Positions 9,871 through 18,608 are shown, counted from the stretch's first letter. The stretch is 64,000 nt of DNA from Hyphomicrobiales bacterium 4NK60-0047b (GCA_040367435.1 BAABWY010000002.1:1-64000), one strand, 5' to 3'. Notes: a model not told the origin generated them from the sequence alone. Numbers and translations are program-made.

Positions 9871-10403
9871 CCATGGACCTCCATTCTATATCCGGTCAAC
9901 CCAGACATACAAATTCAACCTAAAGCTACATCGCACATAACGAATATTCAAAGTTACAACATAGCTTAAAACAGCAAAATGAAAGAGAAAACAATAATTA
10001 ACTAAGTAAAGTAATAAAAATCCCTTAAAACTAAGAATATTCAATATAAATTTCAATGCAGCCTATTGTTATCACTATAGTACAAATACTACCCGAGATT
10101 GCATTTTTTAAAATCTGTAGTTAACAAAAACAAACTCCGTTAACCCCATAAAAAATCAGTAAAACGAAAAATTTTTAAATAATAAATTAGGCAGTACCCC
10201 CCCTAAACTTTAATTTATATTCACAAAATTGCCTTAAGAGTAAAAGAAGGAAAAGCAACCTTGGATTGCATTTAAGTTAAATAACTCAGGACACCTATTT
10301 AAGCCAGAGCTATACATGCCACACTCACTATATACAGATATGAAATGCACATTTTAATTCAAGCATGAACTAACAAACAATCAAAATGATCGCAGGCAAG
10401 CAG
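9871..10403. other. AT-rich intergenic region with no supported gene
   Basis: About 530 bp, strongly AT-rich, between the divergent TetR gene and the receiver-like gene. No conserved coding frame, tRNA or strong hairpin was seen. It presumably holds both promoters. Confidence 0.6.
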
Positions 10404-10841
10404 ATGAATGATTATAGTAGCGAAAAAGAAGAAGCCCATATTCAACTGCTTCACGTCACCAACAATGATGAACAAAAATTACATTATTTAATAAATAAAT
10501 TATGGTTCTTTTATTCACTCAAACATGTCTCAACCCAAGACCAAGAAGCCGAGCTACTAGGAAAACTAAGTGCAGAAAAACCCGAAAATTTATTTGATAT
10601 AATTATCGCAGATTTCAGGCCTAGCTCACCGTTTAAACAAGAGAATAAAGAACTACTCTTCAATCGATTAAAAGAACATCAGCGTCCTCTAATTTCAATT
10701 AGCAGTGATAATGAATATGTCTGTGATGATCACAATCCTAACTGGCTTCATATCACCCTACCACTTCAGCAAATTAATAAATATGCACCAGAGATAAAAG
10801 ATTCTATCGCCAATTTTTGGTTCTGCCTGCCGAAAAAATGA
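10404..10841 (+). CDS. Degenerate response-regulator receiver-like protein
   Basis: About 145 residues from ATG 10404, which has AGG-like bases upstream; an ATG at 10386 is possible but lacks a ribosome-binding site. The order of elements resembles a stand-alone Rcp1-type receiver: IQLLHVTNND at the N-terminus (compare ILLVEDN), FDIIIADFRP with an aspartate where the phosphoacceptor should be, RPLISIS (compare PVIVLS), and the family's C-terminal FWxxxLP seen as ANFWFCLPKK. The acidic pair of the first strand is replaced by NND and the Lys/Thr positions are not evident, so phosphorylation is doubtful. No kinase lies nearby. The fold call is inference. Confidence 0.5.
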   Translation: MNDYSSEKEEAHIQLLHVTNNDEQKLHYLINKLWFFYSLKHVSTQDQEAELLGKLSAEKPENLFDIIIADFRPSSPFKQENKELLFNRLKEHQRPLISISSDNEYVCDDHNPNWLHITLPLQQINKYAPEIKDSIANFWFCLPKK

Positions 10842-10952
10842 TCTTACAATCAAAGAAAATCAGCTAGCTCATCAATGCGTGAAAAATACTAGCACCTTTT
10901 ATCTTTGGAGCTAGACCTAAAAAATACGGTACGCGCTCTCATTTAAGAACAA

Positions 10953-11930
10953 TTAAAATTGACCCAATTTTCGATAATACTGAAATGTTCCATATAAAGC
11001 GTCTGGCTGGTCATAATCACCAGAAATACCGGCAGAAAAAGTAAACTCCCCAATACTTGTTTTATGGCGAGAAAAAGCACCCAATCGCAAAGCGTCAAAT
11101 TCTTTATTTCCAAAAACCCCTGCTTCCACCCCAACATCAAGCGCCCCTATAAAAGGAATATCAGCCAAAAGCGGCAGACCATAACGACTATGCGCTACAT
11201 AATACTCGCTACCAGTTGAATAAGAACCATAAGAAGAAAGCCAGTGACCGGACGAAAACTCATACCAACCCTCAAGTAAAAATTTGGCTCCATATTCAGA
11301 GCCCTCTAAACTGTTTTGAGGGTCCCTAGGGTCAATATGATTTGTCTCAGAAATCACCCCTCCGTAGGCTTTTAAAATCACCTTTCTTAAACGAAACTCA
11401 TACCCAACCATAGCCTCGTAGAATTCAGATTCCCCTTTAAACAAAACATCAACATAACTATCACCAATCTTCTTCGAAGACGTGTAGCTATAATAACCGC
11501 GGCCATAAACCGCCCTTAATTTCAAATTCGGTAAATTAAATCGAGATCCAAAAGCCTCCATAACAGCCCCAGAATAAAAACCAATCTGGTTCTCAGTCGC
11601 ATCAACACCAGAAAACTGCTCTAAGCGCAAAGAAGACAATGCTGAATAATAAGGAGAAAATGGTTTTGTTTCACTTGCGCTCGGCCCCTTAAGCCTCTCT
11701 GTTGAAACAACCAGATCTTTAAACGGCTCGGAAGCTTGAGGAATAATCTCTTCAGCAAATAAAGGAGTAATATGAGCAGGAAAACAAACAAGAATTAGTG
11801 AAATGCAAAAGACAATAAAATGCTTATCCAGCGCCGTTAAAAACGCACGTAAAAGCGATTTTTTGCCTTTGTTATTACCCCACACAAGCATGCCCCTAAA
11901 AACCAACTGAAATTTCAGTTTACTGAACAT
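10953..11930 (-). CDS. Outer-membrane beta-barrel protein, BcsS-like
   Basis: A 325-residue protein. A hydrophobic segment at about residues 38-58 ends in LFAEE and looks like a signal peptide behind a long basic N-terminal extension, so the true start may be downstream (Met14). The mature part is rich in alternating Tyr/Gly/aromatic strands (RAVYGRGYYSYTSS, YGAKFLLEGWYEFSSG, GTFQYYRKLGQF) and ends in phenylalanine, the usual outer-membrane barrel signature. It resembles the alphaproteobacterial BcsS family associated with cellulose export, but no bcs genes are in the window, so the functional label is tentative. A general outer-membrane protein is the alternative. Confidence 0.55.
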   Translation of the reverse strand: MFSKLKFQLVFRGMLVWGNNKGKKSLLRAFLTALDKHFIVFCISLILVCFPAHITPLFAEEIIPQASEPFKDLVVSTERLKGPSASETKPFSPYYSALSSLRLEQFSGVDATENQIGFYSGAVMEAFGSRFNLPNLKLRAVYGRGYYSYTSSKKIGDSYVDVLFKGESEFYEAMVGYEFRLRKVILKAYGGVISETNHIDPRDPQNSLEGSEYGAKFLLEGWYEFSSGHWLSSYGSYSTGSEYYVAHSRYGLPLLADIPFIGALDVGVEAGVFGNKEFDALRLGAFSRHKTSIGEFTFSAGISGDYDQPDALYGTFQYYRKLGQF

Positions 11931-12080
11931 CAGCGTACATACTAGGTGGTACTATACAAATCAGGCTCAGAGGCAGCAAGAAATATAATTAACAAAAAGT
12001 TAACAAAGCAAGAACAAATCTTATAAACACAAGGAATCAATAGTTATTTTTTTTAGGGGGATTAAGTAAAACTCGGTCAT

Positions 12081-12719
12081 TTACTGCCGGACCCAAACAA
12101 TACGAAACATCCATTCAATATCTTTAAGGTCAATAAATTGATCAGGCTCACTTGTTTGCAATGGGGCCAGTTCAATCCTTTTAGCTGTTTTTCTAATCAA
12201 TTGTTTCGCGATAACCTCTCCATCAATAAGCTTAACCACAACCCGATCACCACGCCTCACTTCAGCTTGTGGACTTACAATCAAAATGTCCCCAGCCCAG
12301 TAAACAGGCTCATAGTCATCAACAACCACTTCTAGTGCAAAAATATGATCGTCACTCACTTCAGGAAAGATAATTTCATCCCATTCGTCAGAAATGGGTT
12401 GCCCCTGGCCATTAAAATAATCAGGGCTACCAGCAAGGTCCATATCAAGCAAAGGAATTGACCGACCAAATAATTCAGATTGAGGGTTTGCATCCATCAT
12501 AAGCTTTACAAACTCTTCAAAATTCGCTCCAGTGGCTTCCAAAACTTTCGCAATACTTTCAGTATTTGGCCAACGCTCACGCCCACTTGCAGTAAATCGC
12601 TTAGATTTGTTAAAAGTAGTTGCATCAAGCCCAGCCGCACGAGCCAATCCAGAAGGAGAAAGTGCATAACGTTCCGCGATACCATCAATAGCAGCCCAGA
12701 TTGTTTGGTGTGTAATCAT
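12081..12719 (-). CDS. XRE-type repressor with inactive S24 peptidase domain
   Basis: 212 residues from ATG 12719, with AGAGG six bases upstream. Residues 1-65 form the HTH (YALSPSGLARAAGLDATTFNKSKR). The C-terminal half is a LexA/CI-like S24 domain (EPVYWAGDILIVSP, RRGDRVVVK, GEVIAKQLIR, ending in FRIVWVRQ). In homologues the catalytic serine sits in GDSM before EPxY; here the bases read VDDY, so the serine is replaced by aspartate, while the lysine of AKQL is kept. Self-cleavage should therefore be impossible. The gene is monocistronic, with a repeated AGGT/ACCT motif upstream suggesting autoregulation. Confidence 0.8.
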   Translation of the reverse strand: MITHQTIWAAIDGIAERYALSPSGLARAAGLDATTFNKSKRFTASGRERWPNTESIAKVLEATGANFEEFVKLMMDANPQSELFGRSIPLLDMDLAGSPDYFNGQGQPISDEWDEIIFPEVSDDHIFALEVVVDDYEPVYWAGDILIVSPQAEVRRGDRVVVKLIDGEVIAKQLIRKTAKRIELAPLQTSEPDQFIDLKDIEWMFRIVWVRQ

Positions 12720-12742
12720 CAATAGCCTCTTCTCTTGGAGAT

Positions 12743-12770
12743 AGGTTTATATACCTAGAAAAAGGTATTT
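12743..12770. promoter_or_regulatory. Putative operator of the S24-type repressor
   Basis: AGGT (12743-12746) and ACCT (12753-12756) form an inverted repeat with a 6-bp AT spacer. A third copy, AGGTAT, starts at 12763. The cluster lies just upstream of the repressor start. Confidence 0.4.
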
Positions 12771-12892
12771 ATCCCTCAATATAACAAAAAATAGTGATTA
12801 CACAATTAAGATTCGAAATAAATAGACAAAAATTCCTATGATTAACAAGTAATAACGCCCAGGATTAAGCTAAAAATGGATAAAAATAGAAA

Positions 12893-13231
12893 ATGACAAA
12901 GATTTACAAAATTATGGACAAAACAACTTGGAATAATGCCAAAGAAATTGGAGAGTTCAAAGGTTCCGAGCATGACCAAAGAGATGGCTTCATACATTTC
13001 TCAACAGAGGAACAATTAGCCGGAACTTTAGCAAAACATTACAAAGGTCAAAACGACCTATTATTATTGGCTTTTTCTGCAAGCGATTTTGGTGAAAATT
13101 TAAAATGGGAGCCCTCAAGAGGTGGTTCCCTATTCCCTCATCTCTATACCCCATTGCCAACCACCTATGTTTTGTGGGAAAAGCCATTAGAAATTACTGA
13201 TGATGGCACTCATATCATTCCAAAAATATAA
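12893..13231 (+). CDS. DUF952 family protein
   Basis: A 112-residue cytosolic protein with the family pattern IYKI...W, DGFIHFSTEEQL...TLAKHYKGQNDLLLL, LKWEPSRGGSLFPHLY and a C-terminal PLPTTYV. Family function is unknown; structures show an ADP-ribosyltransferase-like fold, and no activity is claimed here. It lies 42 bp upstream of pyrD on the same strand, an arrangement common in alphaproteobacteria, so co-transcription is likely. Confidence 0.88.
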   Translation: MTKIYKIMDKTTWNNAKEIGEFKGSEHDQRDGFIHFSTEEQLAGTLAKHYKGQNDLLLLAFSASDFGENLKWEPSRGGSLFPHLYTPLPTTYVLWEKPLEITDDGTHIIPKI

Positions 13232-13273
13232 ATCAGCTTACCTAATAAAGAGCCGCACTAACGGGAGAGAATA

Positions 13274-14374
13274 GTGGTTAACTTATACAAATTAGCGCAA
13301 CCGGCAATCTTCAAAATAGATCCTGAAAAAGCGCATGAGTTAACAATAAAAGCTCTAAAAACAGGACTGGCCTTTGACAGATGCAAACATCGAGACAAAA
13401 GATTAGAACAATATTTATGGGGTCTAAACATATCCAATCCACTTGGTATGGCCCCAGGATTTGACAAAAACGCTGAAGTTGCCAATGAGCTAATTGATTT
13501 AGGCTTTGGGTTTGTTGAAGTCGGCACTCTCACTCCCAAACCTCAAACAGGCAACCCCAAACCTCGAATTTTCAGATTGCAAAAAGATCATGCAGTGATC
13601 AATCGCCTTGGCTTTAACAATGAAGGCCAAGACGCCGCCCTCCTCAAGCTCCAGGGTAGAAAAATGAACGGCATCATTGGCGTAAATATCGGTGCCAATA
13701 AAGAAAGTAACAATCGAATTGAAGATTACTTAAAAGGCTTTCACACTTTCCAAGGTGTCGCTGATTATTTTACCATCAATATCTCATCGCCAAACACACC
13801 AGGACTTCGCGACCTACAAAGCCCCCAAGCCCTAGACGAACTGTTAGGCGGTCTCATGCAAGCACGTACAAACATCATTGATCATGGTGGAAAGATGCGC
13901 CCAATTTTTGTAAAAATCGCCCCGGATATAGAAGATAAAGACCTGGAACCGATCATCTATAAATTACTCGATCATAAAATAGATGCGGTTATTATCTCAA
14001 ACACAACCCTCTCAAGAACAGGCCTAAAAGAACAAAACTTAAAAAACGAAGCAGGTGGTCTGTCAGGTCGGCCCTTATTCAAAAAATCAACCCGTATGCT
14101 AGCCAGAGCTCACCTCATCTCGGAAGGGGCTTTACCAATAATCGGCGTCGGCGGCATTGAGGATGCAGAAACCGCATGGCAAAAACTTGAAGCAGGTGCC
14201 AATCTTATTCAACTCTACAGCGGGATGATCTACCAAGGCCCTGCCATAATAGGCAATATTCTAAAAGGTCTCAGTCAAAGGCTGGATAAAGAAAACCTTC
14301 ATTCATTAGCAAGCATTCGCGGCCGCACAGCCGACCAATGGGCTAATAGCAAGCCAGAGCAAATAATCCATTGA
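13274..14374 (+). CDS. pyrD: Dihydroorotate dehydrogenase (quinone), class 2
   Basis: This enzyme oxidises dihydroorotate to orotate at the inner membrane, passing electrons to ubiquinone (pyrimidine synthesis). At 366 residues it has the class-2 N-terminal amphipathic extension, then NPLGMAPGFDKNAEV, the FMN/substrate motif EVGTLTPKPQTGNPKPRIFRL, NRLGFNNEG, the active-site region FTINISSPNTPGLRDLQ with the catalytic serine, ISNTTLSR, and the FMN phosphate site GVGGIEDAETAWQKLEAGA. The start is GTG at 13274, with GGGAGA just upstream. pyrE lies separately at 26168. Confidence 0.97.
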   Translation: MVNLYKLAQPAIFKIDPEKAHELTIKALKTGLAFDRCKHRDKRLEQYLWGLNISNPLGMAPGFDKNAEVANELIDLGFGFVEVGTLTPKPQTGNPKPRIFRLQKDHAVINRLGFNNEGQDAALLKLQGRKMNGIIGVNIGANKESNNRIEDYLKGFHTFQGVADYFTINISSPNTPGLRDLQSPQALDELLGGLMQARTNIIDHGGKMRPIFVKIAPDIEDKDLEPIIYKLLDHKIDAVIISNTTLSRTGLKEQNLKNEAGGLSGRPLFKKSTRMLARAHLISEGALPIIGVGGIEDAETAWQKLEAGANLIQLYSGMIYQGPAIIGNILKGLSQRLDKENLHSLASIRGRTADQWANSKPEQIIH

Positions 14375-14663
14375 ATTTTAATAATAAAAAACAAAAACAA
14401 CCATAAAAATTGCAAGTTGATAACAGCAAACATTAAATTATTCAGCCCACCTTTTCTAAAGAGAAATTTTCGAGTAAACTAATCGTCATTCATTTATTTA
14501 TGCTACACAAAATTACAAAAACGTGACGCATCCATATCATCCATTTTCTTGAAATATTGTTACGCATTGAATCAAACAGAATAACATGAGAGTTTACCAA
14601 CTCAATACGCCAGAACGTTAAGCCAAAAACACCGAAGTAAATAGTGGAACGACGGAGCCCATT

Positions 14664-16442
14664 ATGCCTAAATCAGCATCAAAAAATCTTCTTCTCCAAA
14701 TAAGAGACTACAACCTATTAAAGACCTTCTTGTTACCACTTTTACTAACCGGTCTGATCATTACATCAACCACGATTTCAGCCAAAGCGGTACAGAAAAG
14801 AGTTGCCCTCGTCATGGGTATCTCAAATTACAACCACGCAAGCCAACTCCCTAACCCTGTGCAAGACGCCACTAAATTAGCCTCTGTCCTAAGTAGTCTT
14901 GGCTTTGACGTAACGCTCCGTACAAATTTAGGCATAAATGACATGCGCTCTGAAGTCCGCAATTTTGCCAATAAAGCAGACACCGCCGAAGTCGCATTGG
15001 TTTACTTTGCTGGACATGGGATCGAAATGTCTGGTAAAAACTATCTAATACCAAATGACGCTGAATTGCGCAGGGATAGAGATTTAGAGCATGAAGCCTT
15101 AACTCTAAACTTGGTCTCTAACGCTATAGAAGGGGCTAAACGTCTTCGCATCATCATGTTAGATGCGTGTCGTAACAACCCATTTTCAGCACAAATGAAA
15201 TTATCAAGCAACAGAACACGCAGCGTCTCACGCGGCCTCGCAGCAGTGGAACCCGTTGGCGACAGTCTTATTGTGTACGCATCTAAACACGGAACAGTTG
15301 CTGAAGACGGTGAAGGCAGCAACAGTCCCTTTGCTGAAGCACTTGTGAAAACTCTCCCCACCCCAGGCCTTGAAATCAGCCTCATGTTTCGCAGGGTGAG
15401 AGACCAAGTTATGAAAGCAACAAACAGACGCCAACAACCCTTTGTTTATGGCTCTATTAGTGGCAAGGAATTTTATTTCAAACAATCAATTAAAATTGAA
15501 AACAAAGTCATCATTAACAACAACTCGCCGCAAATAACATCAGCCTGTAGCATCTGGCCACAAATCGCAACAACAGCGACCAAAGCTCAGGTAGCAGCGT
15601 TCTTATCAGAATGTCATGACGGTATTTTCTACCGTTTGGCTAAAGCCCGCCTCAAAGAACTAAAGGGCAGTGCAGTCGCAACATTAACCACGCCTAAAGT
15701 AGATCTATCAACTCCCAAAAAATCACACGAACCAGCTGACGATCTTTATCGCCGCGCCAAAAACTATCAAAACGGCACAGGCGGATTTAAAAAAGATATG
15801 AAAAAGGCATTATCAATTTATTTGCAAGCTGCAAATAAAGGACATGCAAAGTCGATGACCGATGTTGGCTGGATGAACGAAAATGGTTTTGGCACACCGC
15901 GCAATTATCACGTTGCCCTAGAGTGGTATCAAAAAGCGGCTGACAAAGGTGAAAGCATGGCCATGAATAATCTTGGCTGGATGTACACTAACGGTACAGC
16001 CGTTGAAAAGAACTACACAAAAGCCATCCACTATTACAAAAAGGCCATTGCCCTTGGTGAACCACTTTCAATGACCAATCTTGGCTGGATGTATGAAACA
16101 GGCAAAGGCGTTTCAACCAATTATTACGAAGCCTTTAAATATTATAAACAAGCAGCTGACGCAGGCGACCTTCAAGGCCTCCATAACACGGGCTGGATGT
16201 ATGCAGCAGGGCGCGGCACAAAACAAAATTATAAGAAAGGTGCCGAGGCCGTTTTTAAAGCCATAAGAAAGGGAAATAAATTCTCAAAAGATCAAATGAT
16301 CGGCAATCATACAGTTTGGCCAATTGGCTTTAGAAAAGAATTGCAAAAAATTCTAAAGAATTATGGCTACTACAGTGGGGCAGCTGACGGAAACTATGGC
16401 CCAGGAACTGTAAAAGCCGTTCGTAGAGCCGCCGGCGAGTAA
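14664..16442 (+). CDS. Caspase-like (C14) protease with Sel1 repeats and a peptidoglycan-binding-like tail
   Basis: 592 residues. Residues 18-42 form a hydrophobic signal or anchor ending in ISAKA. Residues 45-280 are a caspase/metacaspase p20-type domain (RVALVMGISNYNHASQLPN) with catalytic His118 in FAGHG and Cys169 in DACRNNP; both catalytic residues are intact. Residues 370-555 hold four to five Sel1/TPR-like repeats with a recurrent GWM core and KAxxYYKKAxxxG. The last 35 residues (LQKILKNYGYYSGAADGNYGPGT) resemble a PG_binding_1 domain. Secretion suggests action in the periplasm or envelope. Substrate unknown. Monocistronic, with a strong terminator. Confidence 0.88.
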   Translation: MPKSASKNLLLQIRDYNLLKTFLLPLLLTGLIITSTTISAKAVQKRVALVMGISNYNHASQLPNPVQDATKLASVLSSLGFDVTLRTNLGINDMRSEVRNFANKADTAEVALVYFAGHGIEMSGKNYLIPNDAELRRDRDLEHEALTLNLVSNAIEGAKRLRIIMLDACRNNPFSAQMKLSSNRTRSVSRGLAAVEPVGDSLIVYASKHGTVAEDGEGSNSPFAEALVKTLPTPGLEISLMFRRVRDQVMKATNRRQQPFVYGSISGKEFYFKQSIKIENKVIINNNSPQITSACSIWPQIATTATKAQVAAFLSECHDGIFYRLAKARLKELKGSAVATLTTPKVDLSTPKKSHEPADDLYRRAKNYQNGTGGFKKDMKKALSIYLQAANKGHAKSMTDVGWMNENGFGTPRNYHVALEWYQKAADKGESMAMNNLGWMYTNGTAVEKNYTKAIHYYKKAIALGEPLSMTNLGWMYETGKGVSTNYYEAFKYYKQAADAGDLQGLHNTGWMYAAGRGTKQNYKKGAEAVFKAIRKGNKFSKDQMIGNHTVWPIGFRKELQKILKNYGYYSGAADGNYGPGTVKAVRRAAGE

Positions 16443-16487
16443 TATGACTAGCAAACTAGCAAGTAAGTTTGAAAACGCAAAAATCCT

Positions 16488-16520
16488 AAGCCCTCACAAC
16501 AATTTTGAGGGCTTTTTTTT
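16488..16520 (+). terminator. Intrinsic terminator of the caspase-like gene
   Basis: AAGCCCTCA (16488-16496) pairs with TGAGGGCTT (16506-16514), followed by a run of T. Confidence 0.9.
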
Positions 16521-16622
16521 GCGTATTTTTTAAAAATCTACCCCCACCACTCACCTTTAGATGATAATTGCCCCATTGCATCTATTGAAAATACGTGCGA
16601 TCAAGCCACATTATTGAATATA

Positions 16623-16731
16623 CTAGGCCGTAAACTCATAACTTAACTGCTTTTGGCAAGAGCCAATTTGGTGGTGTATTAGGAGTGAAATCGCAGGAAA
16701 TATGGTTTATTTTCAAGGTTTTGCGGCCTAG
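16623..16731. other. Inverted-repeat-bounded intergenic element with a nine-codon frame
   Basis: CTAGGCCG (16623-16630) is exactly complementary to CGGCCTAG (16724-16731), extendable to about 12 bp with one G-U pair, enclosing about 90 nt. Inside are a small hairpin, TTGGC-AAGA-GCCAA, and a short frame starting ATG at 16702 after AGGAA and ending TAG at 16729-16731 (MVYFQGFAA). It may be a structured leader or leader peptide for the following arsC-like gene, or a degraded gene remnant. No known riboswitch was recognised. Confidence 0.3.
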
Positions 16732-16782
16732 ATTAAACCCGGCCAGAAAATAAAAGCTCAACCCTCCCAAAAGAGAAACAAA

Positions 16783-17130
16783 ATGACCGTACAAATTTAT
16801 CACAATCCGCGCTGCTCAAAATCAAAACAAGCTCTGTCTTATTTAGAGAAAAAAGGTATCTCTCCAGAAATCATCCTCTATTTAGAAACCCCGCCAACCG
16901 CTGATGAACTAGGATTAACCCTGTTAAAATTAGATTTAAACCCTCGCGATATCATGCGCACAAACGAAAAGCTTTACAAAGAACTTGAGCTACACGACCC
17001 ATCTCTTTCAGATGAAGCATTAATCACAGTGCTATGCGCTCATCCAATTCTAATCGAGCGCCCGATTGTTATAAATGGCGACCATGCTAAACTTGCACGC
17101 CCTGCTGATTTAATAGAAGAAATTTTATAA
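16783..17130 (+). CDS. arsC: ArsC-family arsenate reductase (glutaredoxin type)
   Basis: A 115-residue thioredoxin-fold protein with the ArsC motif HNPRCSKSKQAL at the N-terminus (catalytic Cys in RCSKS), DIMRTNE in the middle and the RPIVI motif near residue 93. It matches glutathione/glutaredoxin-dependent arsenate reductases in length and order. No arsenite efflux gene or ArsR neighbour accompanies it, so a broader YfgD/ArsC-like role is possible. Confidence 0.85.
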   Translation: MTVQIYHNPRCSKSKQALSYLEKKGISPEIILYLETPPTADELGLTLLKLDLNPRDIMRTNEKLYKELELHDPSLSDEALITVLCAHPILIERPIVINGDHAKLARPADLIEEIL

Positions 17131-17146
17131 ATTGATAGAAGTTTAA

Positions 17147-17180
17147 GAGGGTAAGCTCCAAACAAGTAAAGCTTACCCTC
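17147..17180. terminator. Strong stem-loop after arsC
   Basis: GAGGGTAAGCT (17147-17157) pairs perfectly with AGCTTACCCTC (17170-17180) around a 12-nt loop. No T run follows on either strand, so it may be a 3'-end stabiliser or a weak terminator between the convergent arsC and DUF6460 genes. Confidence 0.55.
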
Positions 17181-17249
17181 CATCAAACTCAATGAGGAGT
17201 GGGCCTGGTTTTAAGTAAACTTGGATGTAAGCGAGTATTTAAAAATACT

Positions 17250-17549
17250 CTAATCCTTCTTAGATTCCTCTCTTCCATTTGGTTTCATAGTTGCAAACAA
17301 ACGCAACACCAACCAAATAGGAAAAACAATAACAGCCCCCAGTAAAAAATAATCACCAATCCAAATAAACGCATCAAAGCCTAAATCATACGCATAACGA
17401 ATAAGCTCGCGAAGCTTATGCACCAAGGCAAAAGCATCTAAATTGAAAGCGGCTAAAACAACCCCCAATACCAGCGAGATAAGCGCAAGACGCAAAATCA
17501 CATATAAGACGGGCCCGCCAAAAAACTTTTCCATAAATCCAACTTTCAT
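17250..17549 (-). CDS. DUF6460 small membrane protein
   Basis: 99 residues with two hydrophobic segments (about 14-36 and 64-86) and the family-like motifs FFGGPVLYVILRLALISLV and DYFLLGAVIVFPIWLVLRL. It is a small inner-membrane protein of unknown function common in alphaproteobacteria. The start may be Met6 (17534) instead of Met1; neither has a strong ribosome-binding site. It is convergent with arsC, and a short GAGTATTT/AAATACTC hairpin directly follows its stop. Confidence 0.7.
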   Translation of the reverse strand: MKVGFMEKFFGGPVLYVILRLALISLVLGVVLAAFNLDAFALVHKLRELIRYAYDLGFDAFIWIGDYFLLGAVIVFPIWLVLRLFATMKPNGREESKKD

Positions 17550-17864
17550 AGTTTAAACTAAGCGATAATTCTAAACCAAAGTAATAATTAAGATAAATAC
17601 CAAAATCGGCCTCTTTACCCCACATCAAATCACACAAAGCAGCTAATTACAGCCCCCATCCATTTCATATGTGCAAAAACACAGAATAAACAAAAGGATT
17701 AATTTCTGTTAACCTTTTCATAAACCGAATCATTTGAGCATAGTGTAAGCAACATAGAAAGCCAATTTGGCCCCCACATTTTTAGCAAGATTAAAATGAG
17801 AACTTTAAGCAAGCTGAAATCGGTCAATTATTACAAAACCAGTTAGATTTTAAGAGCAAAACCA

Positions 17865-18608
17865 ATGGAGACACCCTTACTCCAGCAAGTCATTCATACA
17901 GAAGAACATATCCATCTTTGCGGAAAAGACTTTTATGCCCACCCTACCGGCGCCCTCATTTGGCCTGCCGAGGAAACTTTGGTGGTCGCAGACACATATC
18001 TAAGAAGCGGTTACGTGCTCAATGCTTTAATGGCTGGCGCAAATAAATCTTTTGCAACAAGCATCATAAAATCAATTGAAGGCTTGATAAGCACCCACAA
18101 TATCAAGCAAGTGATAGCTCTTGGCCGCGTATTTCGCAGGTTAGACGACACCTATCACCTGGACACCGAGGATTTAACGCGCCTTTATGCAATTCAGAAA
18201 AAAGTAGATTGGATCTGGGTCGCAGGCCCCATGGCTCGCCAATTGCCAAATCTTGTAGGCGGCATTAGAGCTGCACATTTCTCACACGCTGATATGCACT
18301 TTTGCGCAACCCCAAAGCGATCAGATACAACAAATGAAATCGCAGCCGGCATGTACCCGATGGCACGAACAGAGCCCATAAAGTTCAACCCCATCACAAA
18401 TGAAGAGCTTGAGGGGGAAGGCACAAAACCATGTTTTGTCTCAAACGGAAATCGGTTACTAATGCCAGCCTTCGGTGGAAAATTAGGCGCGAAAAACATC
18501 CTCGGCGATGAGTTTTTACCGCTTTTTGGTTATGACGACCTTCTCATCCAAGTGGTGGACAGCTACAAAACCTACCCCGTCCCCCACCATGCCTTACTTG
18601 CTGGCTAA
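17865..18608 (+). CDS. PdeM-like calcineurin-fold protein lacking metal-binding motifs
   Basis: 247 residues that follow the layout of the ligase-associated endonuclease PdeM (GALIWPAEETLVVAD, a conserved CFVSNGNRLLMPAFGGKLGAKNI tail). Every metallophosphoesterase motif is altered. DLHLEKG reads DTYLRSG, LGDxFHD reads LGRVFRR, GNHD reads GPMA, and GHxHP reads AGMYP. The frame is intact throughout. It therefore looks like a folded but catalytically dead pseudo-enzyme, not a decaying gene. The usual partners (lhr-type helicase, ligase, exonuclease) are absent. Family assignment is from pattern recall; catalytic loss is seen directly. Confidence 0.75.
   Translation: METPLLQQVIHTEEHIHLCGKDFYAHPTGALIWPAEETLVVADTYLRSGYVLNALMAGANKSFATSIIKSIEGLISTHNIKQVIALGRVFRRLDDTYHLDTEDLTRLYAIQKKVDWIWVAGPMARQLPNLVGGIRAAHFSHADMHFCATPKRSDTTNEIAAGMYPMARTEPIKFNPITNEELEGEGTKPCFVSNGNRLLMPAFGGKLGAKNILGDEFLPLFGYDDLLIQVVDSYKTYPVPHHALLAG

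Noticed and set aside
12081-13231. Prophage remnant around the S24-type repressor
   Set aside because: No integrase, phage structural gene or attachment repeat nearby; such stand-alone S24-like repressors are common chromosomal genes in alphaproteobacteria.
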